This document shows positions 1 to 5,355 of a stretch of DNA of 5,405 bases, one piece after another. The stretch is from the NCBI GenBank assembly GCA_943348955.1, contig CALQZE010000041.1:1-5405 (forward strand). Reading direction: 5' to 3'. The stretch's first letter is position 1. The number at the start of each line of letters is the position of its first letter. The position numbers were made by a program, and so were the translations under genes. This DNA comes from Candidatus Uhrbacteria bacterium RIFOXYB12_FULL_58_10 (GTDB lineage Bacteria > Patescibacteriota > Patescibacteriia > UBA9934 > GWF2-40-263). The notes beneath the pieces were generated by a model that had not been told where the DNA came from, ran no database searches, and saw nothing but the letters and a program-made list of their open reading frames with translations.

Positions 1-1
1 T

Positions 2-46
2 GAAGAAAGGTTAATGGAAAATGAAAGTGTGTATTTTATTGCCTGA
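2..46 (+). CDS. Possible 3' end of an upstream gene (partial)
   Basis: This is the only + strand frame that stays open from the left edge. It reads 14 codons ending in ...ENESVYFIA and stops at TGA 44-46, inside the left arm of the palindrome at 31-102. The other two + frames meet stops at 1-3 and 12-14. Repeats of this kind often sit at gene ends, so this may be the tail of a gene outside the window. The stretch is too short to recognise a family, and it could equally be non-coding. Confidence 0.2.
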   Translation, partial: EERLMENESVYFIA

Positions 47-102
47 GCCTGTCGAAGGCCTTGCAATGAATCGCTACTTCGACAAGCTCAGCGAATAATA
101 CA
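31..102. repeat. REP-like imperfect palindrome (TGAGCYTGTCGAA core)
   Basis: Two inverted 15-nt arms, CTGAGCCTGTCGAAG (43-57) and CTTCGACAAGCTCAG (77-91), match at 14 of 15 positions around a 19-nt loop. Outside a 2-bp mismatch the pairing resumes (TATT 37-40 with AATA 94-97) and, allowing a 2-nt bulge, reaches about 31 to 102. The single arm mismatch is A-C in + strand RNA but a G-U wobble in minus-strand RNA. From memory, the core word CTTCGACAAGCTCAG recurs as a dispersed intergenic palindrome in many environmental bacterial genomes, so I call it REP-like. Only one copy is in this window, so dispersal cannot be shown here. No T-run follows either arm, so it is not an ordinary rho-independent terminator. 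Confidence 0.7.
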
Positions 103-141
103 GGTTGCACGAACAAAAAAAATAAGAGAAAATGAGAGCGT

Positions 142-1389
142 ATGAAACGTCTCTCATTTTTTGGTGTCAGTATTGCAATTGTTGTTCTTGTCGCGCTTGG
201 AGTTTGGTTTATAAATCGTCCGAAACCAATCCTTCCTGTTTCTCCGGTCGCAACGAATTCGGCAACGTTTCCGGAATCGCAACTCGCATTACCGTCTTTG
301 CTTGTGACACCGATTGCATCGAATGTCACGGTTGCATTGGCTGCACAGCCTTTGGCTTTTGCACCAATCAACACATCCACACAAGTTGTTGGTGGATCGC
401 ATGTAAAAACAGACGCAACGGGCCGTGCCCTTATTGAGGGGACGCACACAACCGTTCTTGACTCGAATACGGAAATTACGCTTGCAGCATTCGATACGCA
501 AAAAAATCAAACGCGTTTACGACTTGAAGCGGGAAATGTTTGGTCTCGTGTCAAAAAACTTTCGGACAAAGGAGAATTTTATGAAATCGAAACGCAGACA
601 GCTCGCGCGTCTGTGCGCGGAACATCTTTTGGATTGAGCAAGAAAGGAAATGTAACGACATTGTATGTTGTTGAAGGGATTGTAAACTTCGGGACGATTC
701 CGCCAGAAACAGATGATTCCATTCGCTTTTCAGCGGCGAATGTTTCGGCTGGAAAAAAAGCCGTATTGCTTGATGGGGCTTTGGTTCCGATCGTAAGCGA
801 CATCACAAAAAAAGATAAACAGGATCCGTGGTTTGTTTTTAATAATCCGACCGTTGGCGCACCACCATCTTCCGCTGTTTTGATTCAAAATCCCTCTTCC
901 GCCGTGTTGACTGAGACAATTTCTACACCGTTGAATGAAATGATTGCCCCTGCAGAAACACCTTTATCTCCGGTCGTTTCAATACAACCGGAACAGACAA
1001 CCGTGCCTGTCATAGAAGAAACAATCCCAACAACACCGACGACGACACCACCACCAAATCGAACGATTACTCCTGCAACGCCAAATTCTCCCGAGCTTTT
1101 GCTTTCAACTGTTTCGCCAAATTCTATTGTTGCCGGGACATCCGCAACACTGACGATTTCTGGATCCGGATTTATAAAAGCGGGAGTGTTTACGGTTTTA
1201 ATCGGTAATACACGCATGACATCACTGAAAGTGGTTGATGATTCTACGATTCAAGTAAGTGTCAGTGCGGGACAATTCCCAGCAGGGAGTTATAATGTTC
1301 TTGTTGAAGGAACATCGAACACAACCTCGACGCTCTTTTCTGGTTTGACGGTGACACGTGCGCCAATTTCACAAACACCATTACGATAA
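142..1389 (+). CDS. FecR-domain, IPT/TIG-domain membrane-anchored envelope protein
   Basis: The 415-residue protein has a short positive N-terminus and one hydrophobic segment (about 7-24), with no lipobox, so it is probably an uncleaved anchor with everything after it outside the cytoplasm. Residues about 80-215 look like a FecR domain: a GGSHVKTD-T-GRALIE block, then LEAGNVWSRVKKL (128-140) and the hallmark TARASVRGTSFGL (153-165). Residues about 225-315 are a low-complexity linker rich in Pro, Thr, Ser and Val. Residues about 318-405 form an IPT/TIG Ig-like fold (SPNSIVAGTSATLTISGSGF, then a PAGSYNVLVEG turn). FecR domains are known from anti-sigma/TonB signalling and from periplasmic scaffold proteins, but no sigma factor or TonB receptor is nearby. 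Its partner is probably the CHASE2 cyclase that begins 4 nt downstream. Shine-Dalgarno support is weak (GAGAG at 134-138, very close to the ATG). I see no convincing promoter in 1-141. The domain calls are firm; the role is inferred. Confidence 0.88.
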   Translation: MKRLSFFGVSIAIVVLVALGVWFINRPKPILPVSPVATNSATFPESQLALPSLLVTPIASNVTVALAAQPLAFAPINTSTQVVGGSHVKTDATGRALIEGTHTTVLDSNTEITLAAFDTQKNQTRLRLEAGNVWSRVKKLSDKGEFYEIETQTARASVRGTSFGLSKKGNVTTLYVVEGIVNFGTIPPETDDSIRFSAANVSAGKKAVLLDGALVPIVSDITKKDKQDPWFVFNNPTVGAPPSSAVLIQNPSSAVLTETISTPLNEMIAPAETPLSPVVSIQPEQTTVPVIEETIPTTPTTTPPPNRTITPATPNSPELLLSTVSPNSIVAGTSATLTISGSGFIKAGVFTVLIGNTRMTSLKVVDDSTIQVSVSAGQFPAGSYNVLVEGTSNTTSTLFSGLTVTRAPISQTPLR

Positions 1390-1393
1390 TTTC

Positions 1394-3322
1394 ATGGAAC
1401 TGAAACATTCACGTATTAAATCGAAATCATTCCTGTTCCCGTTTTTTTTGTTATGTGTTCTTCTTGTTACGGAAGCGCCGTTTGTATTCGGCTTGTTCCA
1501 AACGGTACAAGAAAAAATAACAGATCGTTTGTTTTTACAAAAAACAGGATCTGGCAAAATCGTTGTTATTGCGATTGACGACGCAAGTATTGCAGATATT
1601 GGTCAATGGCCGTGGCCACGGACGGCGTTTGCAACTATTTTAGATCAACTTATCTCTGATCCGCTGAACAAACCGGTTTCTGTCGGAATAGATGTGAGTT
1701 TTTCAGAACCATCAAGAGTCGGATCTGATGACGATGTTCGATTATCCGAAGCTCTTGAACGAGCGCGGGCTGCAGGAGTATCTGTTGTATTACCGATCGA
1801 TCTTGCGTCGAATACTAATCGTGTGTTGAGTGAACCGTTTCCGCTTTTTAAAGAAAGAACGCAACAAGGATTTATCAATATTCCGCTTGATGGCGATGGT
1901 GTCGCACGTTACAGCGATTGGTCGCGATCAGGGACGATGACAGAAAGTTTTTCTCATGCGCTTGCGCCTGTTGCCGCACCAAATCCGTTTCGCATTGATT
2001 ATCGCGGAACAAATGGTTTTTCCGTTATTCCATTTTTGGATGTTGCTATCGGTCAAATACCAAGTCGTATTTTCAAAGATAAAATCGTTCTCATTGGAGC
2101 AACAGCGCCGAACTTGCATGATGATGTTGCAACACCATTCAATAAAATGGCCGGCGTGTTCGTGAATGCAAACGCCATCAATACGTTGCTTGCCGGAAAA
2201 TTTTTCACGAGTCTTGATCGAGCAATTGCTTTTGTTTTGATTGGATTGATTGCTGCGTTTGTCAGTTTGATTGTGCGCCGCATCAAAAAATTGATTCCGC
2301 TTTTGTTTTCGCTTGTTGCTGTGCTTGTTGCGATCGTTGTCGCGACGTCTGTTGCGTTTGGATTCTATTTGTTACTTCCGATCTTTTATTTTTTTCTCGC
2401 GTTCGTTCTCTCACTCATCGCATCACTTGCATTTCATTACATCACCGAATCTAAAGAGAAAGAATTTATTCGAAAAAGTTTTCAATATTATTTGACCCCG
2501 CATGTCATCGATGAAATTTTGAAGCATCCGGAAAAACTTTCGCTTGGCGGAGAATCACGTCACATGACGATTTTGTTTTCGGATATTCGTGGATTCACAA
2601 CCATTTCGGAATCATTAACACCAGAAGAGTTAACGCATCTGTTGAATGAATATCTTACGGCAATGACCGACATTATCATGGAACATGGCGGGGTCGTTGA
2701 TAAATATATCGGCGATGCCATTATGGCATTTTGGGGAGCGCCGCTTGATGATGCGAATCAAGAGTCAGAAGCCTGCATGAGCTCTGTTTTGATGATGCAG
2801 AAACTTGCGGAATTGAATAAGACATGGAAGACGCCGCTTGCGATTGGAATTGGAATGAATTCAGGAAATGTTGTCGTTGGAAATATGGGTTCGCATAAGC
2901 GATTCAATTACACGGTGATGGGGGATGAAGTAAATCTCGCATCACGTCTTGAGAGTTTAACGAAGTATTATCGTGTAAGCGTGCTTGTAAGTGAGTCGAC
3001 GTATCGAGCGATTGGTTCAGAAAGCGGATTTTATTTTCGAGAACTGGATCTTGTCGTTGTAAAAGGAAAAAAAGAACCGACAAAATTATTCGAGCTTCTT
3101 GTTGAGAAACCGAGTGCGACAGACGATCAAGCTCTTGTCTATTTTCAAGCCGGACGCGCGCTGTATAAAAAGGGTCAGTGGGATTCCGCCATCGCAAAAT
3201 TTAAAAAAGCCATCGCTTTGAATAACGATGGCCCTTCTCAATTATTTATCGAGCGTTGTGAAAAATTCCGCGTACATCCACCTCAAAATTGGAACGGAGT
3301 GTATGTATTCGAAAATAAATAA
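1394..3322 (+). CDS. CHASE2-domain class III adenylate cyclase with TPR-like tail
   Basis: From ATG 1394 (642 aa) the protein has TM1 (about 12-34), an extracytoplasmic CHASE2 sensor (about 35-270, with VVIAIDDASIADIGQWPWPR and KIVLIGATAPNLHD), three TM segments (about 275-350), a class III cyclase domain (about 385-570) and a TPR-like tail (about 578-625). Cyclase residues present are metal Asp397 (FSDIRGF) and Asp441 (GDAIMAFWG), Lys437 and Thr507 as the purine-selecting pair, and Asn514 and Arg518 for transition-state binding. Lys/Thr points to ATP and cAMP (class IIIb type). The end (PSQLFIERCEKF...HPP...W.GVYVFENK) matches a C-terminus I know from other CHASE2 cyclases. A GTG at 1358 would add 12 residues and overlap the FecR gene; I prefer 1394, 4 nt after the FecR TAA, giving likely translational coupling. 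Neither start has a clear ribosome binding site. No cAMP receptor gene is in the window. Confidence 0.93.
   Translation: MELKHSRIKSKSFLFPFFLLCVLLVTEAPFVFGLFQTVQEKITDRLFLQKTGSGKIVVIAIDDASIADIGQWPWPRTAFATILDQLISDPLNKPVSVGIDVSFSEPSRVGSDDDVRLSEALERARAAGVSVVLPIDLASNTNRVLSEPFPLFKERTQQGFINIPLDGDGVARYSDWSRSGTMTESFSHALAPVAAPNPFRIDYRGTNGFSVIPFLDVAIGQIPSRIFKDKIVLIGATAPNLHDDVATPFNKMAGVFVNANAINTLLAGKFFTSLDRAIAFVLIGLIAAFVSLIVRRIKKLIPLLFSLVAVLVAIVVATSVAFGFYLLLPIFYFFLAFVLSLIASLAFHYITESKEKEFIRKSFQYYLTPHVIDEILKHPEKLSLGGESRHMTILFSDIRGFTTISESLTPEELTHLLNEYLTAMTDIIMEHGGVVDKYIGDAIMAFWGAPLDDANQESEACMSSVLMMQKLAELNKTWKTPLAIGIGMNSGNVVVGNMGSHKRFNYTVMGDEVNLASRLESLTKYYRVSVLVSESTYRAIGSESGFYFRELDLVVVKGKKEPTKLFELLVEKPSATDDQALVYFQAGRALYKKGQWDSAIAKFKKAIALNNDGPSQLFIERCEKFRVHPPQNWNGVYVFENK
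3203..3232 (-). terminator. Rho-independent terminator of the cupredoxin gene, inside the cyclase CDS
   Basis: Read on the minus strand, GCCATCG (3232-3226), a 10-nt loop and CGATGGC (3215-3209) form a perfect 7-bp stem, followed directly by TTTTTT (3208-3203). It lies about 90-120 nt past the lipoprotein stop codon, within codons for the KFKKAIALNNDGP stretch of the cyclase tail. On the + strand no T-run follows the stem, so it should act only on minus-strand transcripts. The stem is partly shaped by cyclase codons, so termination is likely but unproven. Confidence 0.6.
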
Positions 3323-3859
3323 TTATTCAACGATCAATGTTCCAAACATACCCATGGCACGATGTTTGCCGATGGAACAATAGAACGGATAGCTTCCTGG
3401 TTTTGATGGAGCGGTGAAAATTTTCTTTGTGCCTTCTGTTACAGTAAAGTTCGCGTTTGTTCCGTCGATAACGAAGTCATGTGTTCCGTCAACTTTTGTG
3501 AAGGTCAACTCAACAGCATTTCCTGCTTTTGCTTTAATGATATTTGGTTTGAAAAAGAAATTACCAGATTCCATGTTGACCTTAACTTGTGCTTCGCCGA
3601 GATAAATATCTGTAACAGGTACGTCATCTTCTTCATTGCCGCTCTTTGTCGTTGGTTTTGTTGTATATTGAATCGTGCCTCCTCCATCTTTGGTTGATGT
3701 TTCTACTTCAACGACGCCAAAATCGTCTTTTGTTGTGTCTGATTGTTGGGTTTCTGTTTCCGGAGCGCTTGTATCCTCAGCTTTTTGTGTTTCTGTTGAA
3801 TTTGCACATCCTGCACCTGTAAGCGCAAGAATCGAAAGGGCCATGAGAAGTTTTTTCAT
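3323..3859 (-). CDS. Cupredoxin-domain (blue copper) lipoprotein
   Basis: From the ATG at 3859 the product is 178 residues. It starts MKKLL, has a short hydrophobic core and reaches LTGAGC, a lipobox-like site with the lipidated Cys at residue 18. Residues about 19-85 are an acidic Thr/Glu/Asp-rich spacer typical of surface-tethered lipoproteins. Residues about 90-178 are a plastocyanin-like fold: a hydrophobic strand (NFFFKPNIIKAKAGNAVEL), THDFVID carrying the first His (127), and YPFYCSIGKHRAMGMFGTL. The C-x4-H-x4-M pattern supplies Cys161, His166 and Met171, so the type 1 copper set looks complete. The likely role is electron transfer or copper binding at the outer face of the membrane; the redox partner is unknown. 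A start at 3874 (MSHAV before MKKLL) is possible, but it leaves only about six nt after the likely transcription start and a less typical signal peptide. Its TAA abuts the cyclase stop with no space between. Confidence 0.9.
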   Translation of the reverse strand: MKKLLMALSILALTGAGCANSTETQKAEDTSAPETETQQSDTTKDDFGVVEVETSTKDGGGTIQYTTKPTTKSGNEEDDVPVTDIYLGEAQVKVNMESGNFFFKPNIIKAKAGNAVELTFTKVDGTHDFVIDGTNANFTVTEGTKKIFTAPSKPGSYPFYCSIGKHRAMGMFGTLIVE

Positions 3860-3866
3860 AACGGCA

Positions 3867-3895
3867 TGTGACATGAATTAAGAGAATGTTATAGT
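3867..3895 (+). promoter_or_regulatory. Candidate sigma70 promoter for uvrC
   Basis: GTGACA (3868-3873), a 16-bp spacer and TATAGT (3890-3895) make a reasonable -35/-10 pair. It predicts a start near 3902 and a leader of about 24 nt. AAGGGG (3904-3909) in that leader resembles a ribosome binding site but sits 16 nt from the ATG at 3926, which is long. The -35 falls in the 5' edge of the divergent lipoprotein region. Confidence 0.45.
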
Positions 3896-3915
3896 GTCTT
3901 TGTAAGGGGTTTAAC
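3888..3915 (-). promoter_or_regulatory. Candidate promoter for the cupredoxin lipoprotein gene
   Basis: On the minus strand TATAAC (3893-3888) is a good -10, predicting a start near 3881. The -35 is weak: GTTAAA at 3915-3910 with a 16-bp spacer matches the consensus at only about half of its positions. The -10 overlaps the divergent uvrC -10 (3890-3895), so the two promoters would compete for polymerase if both are real. Confidence 0.35.
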
Positions 3916-3925
3916 GACACATACT

Positions 3926-5251
3926 ATGATACCAAATTCGATTAAAATACAAAACAACATGTTGCCGGACGCTCCCGGTGTGTATTTTTATTTCGACAAG
4001 AGTGGATTGTTGTTGTATGTAGGTAAGGCAACATCGCTTGTTCGTCGCGTCGGATCGTATTTTACGAAGGCGCATGATGATCGTATCGCGGACATGGTTC
4101 CGAAAATTGCACGAATTGATTATATCGAGACACCGTCGGTTCTCGAGGCTCTCGTGTTGGAAGCAAATCAGATTAAATCGAAAAAACCAAAATACAACAT
4201 TCTTGAGCGTGATGATAAAAGTTATTTGTATCTTACAATCACAAACGAACCGTTTCCAAAACCAATCTTGTATCGCGGTCGTGAGTTGGAACAGTTTGGA
4301 GTAAATCCATTTGACAAAGCTCTTTCTCTAAAAGCAAAGAAAAAATTCTTGCGTGTGTTTGGACCGTATACAAGTGGTGCTTCGCTTAAAAAAGCACTTG
4401 AAATTGTTCGTCCCATGATTCCATGGAGTATTTGTGAGCCGAATGTTGCACGTCCTTGTTTCGATTCGCAGATCGGTAAATGTCCAGGGGTTTGTTCGGG
4501 AAAGATTTCAAAAACAGATTATGCGAAGATTATTCGACAACTCGTTCTTTTTTTTGACGGGAAGACGAAATCGCTTGTTCGAGAAATGAAAAAAGACATG
4601 TTGCTCGCGTCAGCTCAGTTGCGATTTGAAGAAGCGACGGAACTTCGTCGAAAAATTTTTGCTCTCGAACACATTCGAGATGTCGCACTCATTACTCGTG
4701 AAGATTATGCCTTGCCGGTTGAGAAATTAGTCGGTGATAAAATAGATTTGAACGGTCGAATCGAAGCCTATGACATTTCGAATATTTCTGGAACGAATGC
4801 AGTCGGTTCCATGGTCGTATTTATCGACGGAAAACCTGCAAAAAATTTATATCGCAAATTTAAAATAAAAACCGTGAAAGGTCCAAATGATGTTGCGATG
4901 ATGGAAGAAGTCATACGACGTCGATTAGCGCGTGCAATCTCTTCTCCGGCAACTTGGTCATTGCCGGAAGTTATGGTGATCGACGGCGGGGAATTACAAG
5001 TGAATCGTGTACAAGATATCCTCGACGAAATGGATATGCATGTTCCCATTCTCGGACTCGCAAAAGGGTTTGATCGAAAGCAAGATCGACTCGTCTATGA
5101 TCGAAAGAATGAAGATTTGAATCGCATTATGACACGAGGAAAAGAATTGTTTCAGAAAGCTCGTGATGAAGCTCATCGCTTCGCGGTAAAGTTTCATCGA
5201 GAAAGACGACGAGCAACTTCAGGAGTTCCAATAAAAAAACTCCGACCTTGA
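3926..5251 (+). CDS. uvrC: UvrABC excinuclease subunit C, short form lacking the C-terminal HhH domain
   Basis: UvrC makes the two incisions flanking a lesion after UvrA/UvrB recognition. In this 441-aa protein the GIY-YIG nuclease is at about 12-95 (GVY 18-20, YVG 31-33, catalytic Arg in SLVRRVGSYF, metal Glu in EALVLEANQIK). Four cysteines (170, 178, 186, 190, including RPCFDSQIGKCPGVC) match the site reported to hold a [4Fe-4S] cluster. A UVR motif for UvrB contact is at about 218-252. The RNase H-like nuclease is at about 275-425, with Asp283 (AYDIS), Asp353 (IDGG) and His417 (RDEAHRF). Both active sites look intact. E. coli UvrC has 610 residues; this one stops just after HRERRR, without the tandem helix-hairpin-helix region. 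The usual DGGKGQ is DGGELQ here. The 3926 start leaves the normal short lead before LPDAPGVY; an internal ATG at 3959 is possible but less likely. It forms a single-gene unit with its own terminator. Confidence 0.95.
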   Translation: MIPNSIKIQNNMLPDAPGVYFYFDKSGLLLYVGKATSLVRRVGSYFTKAHDDRIADMVPKIARIDYIETPSVLEALVLEANQIKSKKPKYNILERDDKSYLYLTITNEPFPKPILYRGRELEQFGVNPFDKALSLKAKKKFLRVFGPYTSGASLKKALEIVRPMIPWSICEPNVARPCFDSQIGKCPGVCSGKISKTDYAKIIRQLVLFFDGKTKSLVREMKKDMLLASAQLRFEEATELRRKIFALEHIRDVALITREDYALPVEKLVGDKIDLNGRIEAYDISNISGTNAVGSMVVFIDGKPAKNLYRKFKIKTVKGPNDVAMMEEVIRRRLARAISSPATWSLPEVMVIDGGELQVNRVQDILDEMDMHVPILGLAKGFDRKQDRLVYDRKNEDLNRIMTRGKELFQKARDEAHRFAVKFHRERRRATSGVPIKKLRP

Positions 5252-5268
5252 TAGGTCGGAGTTTTTTT
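5233..5268. terminator. Strong bidirectional rho-independent terminator overlapping the uvrC stop
   Basis: A perfect 10-bp GC-rich stem (ACTCCGACCT 5239-5248, AGGTCGGAGT 5253-5262) closes a 4-nt TGAT loop. It is flanked by A6 on the left and T6 on the right, which extend the pairing to 16 bp and supply a U-tract on either strand. The left arm encodes the last UvrC residues (KKLRP), and the TGA stop (5249-5251) lies in the loop. Confidence 0.93.
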
Positions 5269-5274
5269 GATGAG

Positions 5275-5283
5275 TTATCCACA
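5275..5283 (+). promoter_or_regulatory. Perfect DnaA box (TTATCCACA)
   Basis: The 9-mer TTATCCACA is identical to the strict E. coli R1-type DnaA box. It is the only copy I noticed and lies between the uvrC terminator and the downstream promoter, 20 nt upstream of the -35. One exact copy by chance in a window this size has a probability of a few percent. It also overlaps the left arm of a small hairpin (5277-5295), which could explain part of the sequence. DnaA control of the next operon is possible; an origin is not indicated by a single box. Confidence 0.4.
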
Positions 5284-5301
5284 TCTCGCGTGGATTTTTT
5301 T
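5277..5301 (+). terminator. Weak second hairpin followed by a T-run
   Basis: ATCCAC (5277-5282) and GTGGAT (5290-5295) pair around a 7-nt loop, and the right arm runs into seven T (5295-5301). This has the shape of a weak rho-independent terminator. It could back up the strong uvrC terminator just upstream. The short stem makes it uncertain. Confidence 0.4.
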
Positions 5302-5302
5302 G

Positions 5303-5331
5303 TTGACCCGTGGTGATGAGTGGTTTAGAAT
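5303..5331 (+). promoter_or_regulatory. Sigma70-type promoter of the gene beyond the right edge
   Basis: TTGACC (5303-5308), an exact 17-bp spacer and TAGAAT (5326-5331) form the best promoter in the window, with a start expected near 5338. The element is interleaved with regularly spaced TGG-boxes (5310-5355), as expected for a repressed promoter. The gene it serves lies mostly or wholly outside the window. Confidence 0.75.
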
Positions 5332-5355
5332 GGTTGCAAGTGGTACAGAGTGGGG
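5310..5355 (+). promoter_or_regulatory. Five tandem TGG-boxes at 10-bp spacing, probable MraZ operator
   Basis: TGGTG (5311), TGGTT (5321), TGGTT (5331), TGGTA (5341) and TGGGG (5351) repeat at exactly 10-bp intervals. Each is preceded by G or A, and the last four share the wider word A(G/A)TGG. One helical turn between identical boxes puts all of them on one DNA face. MraZ, the ring-shaped repressor of the division and cell-wall cluster, is known to bind direct TGGGN/GTGG-type repeats at about this spacing just upstream of its own gene. The boxes cover the promoter spacer, the -10 flank and the start region, so they fit autorepression. The mraZ gene itself is not seen. Confidence 0.75.

Noticed and set aside
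36..449. 137-codon open frame on the minus strand at the start of the FecR gene
   Set aside because: It is antisense to the well-supported FecR gene, has no recognisable domain, and runs through the palindrome; it looks like a shadow frame.
841..910. Short internal duplication in the FecR protein (PSSAVL twice, residues 242-256)
   Set aside because: It is small and lies in a low-complexity linker; it gives no sign of a defined repeat domain.
1027..1057. ACN-rich microsatellite-like tract as a possible phase-variable repeat
   Set aside because: The unit is trinucleotide and imperfect and encodes the Thr/Pro linker; length changes would stay in frame, so no on/off switching is expected.
1358..1393. 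Upstream GTG start for the cyclase, overlapping the FecR gene by 32 nt
   Set aside because: It adds 12 polar, His-rich residues before the signal-anchor with no ribosome binding site; the ATG at 1394, 4 nt after the FecR stop, is more natural.
1610..1621. Perfect 12-bp palindrome CCGTGGCCACGG
   Set aside because: It lies in codons for the conserved CHASE2 WPWPR motif and is explained by protein conservation; no T-run or paired site accompanies it.
3339..3378. Interrupted inverted repeat (GTTCCA/TGGAAC with AAACAT/ATGTTT inside) just after the cyclase stop, considered as the cyclase terminator
   Set aside because: It has a 5-nt bulge and a 12-nt loop, no T-run follows on the + strand, and it covers codons of the conserved copper-site region of the lipoprotein.
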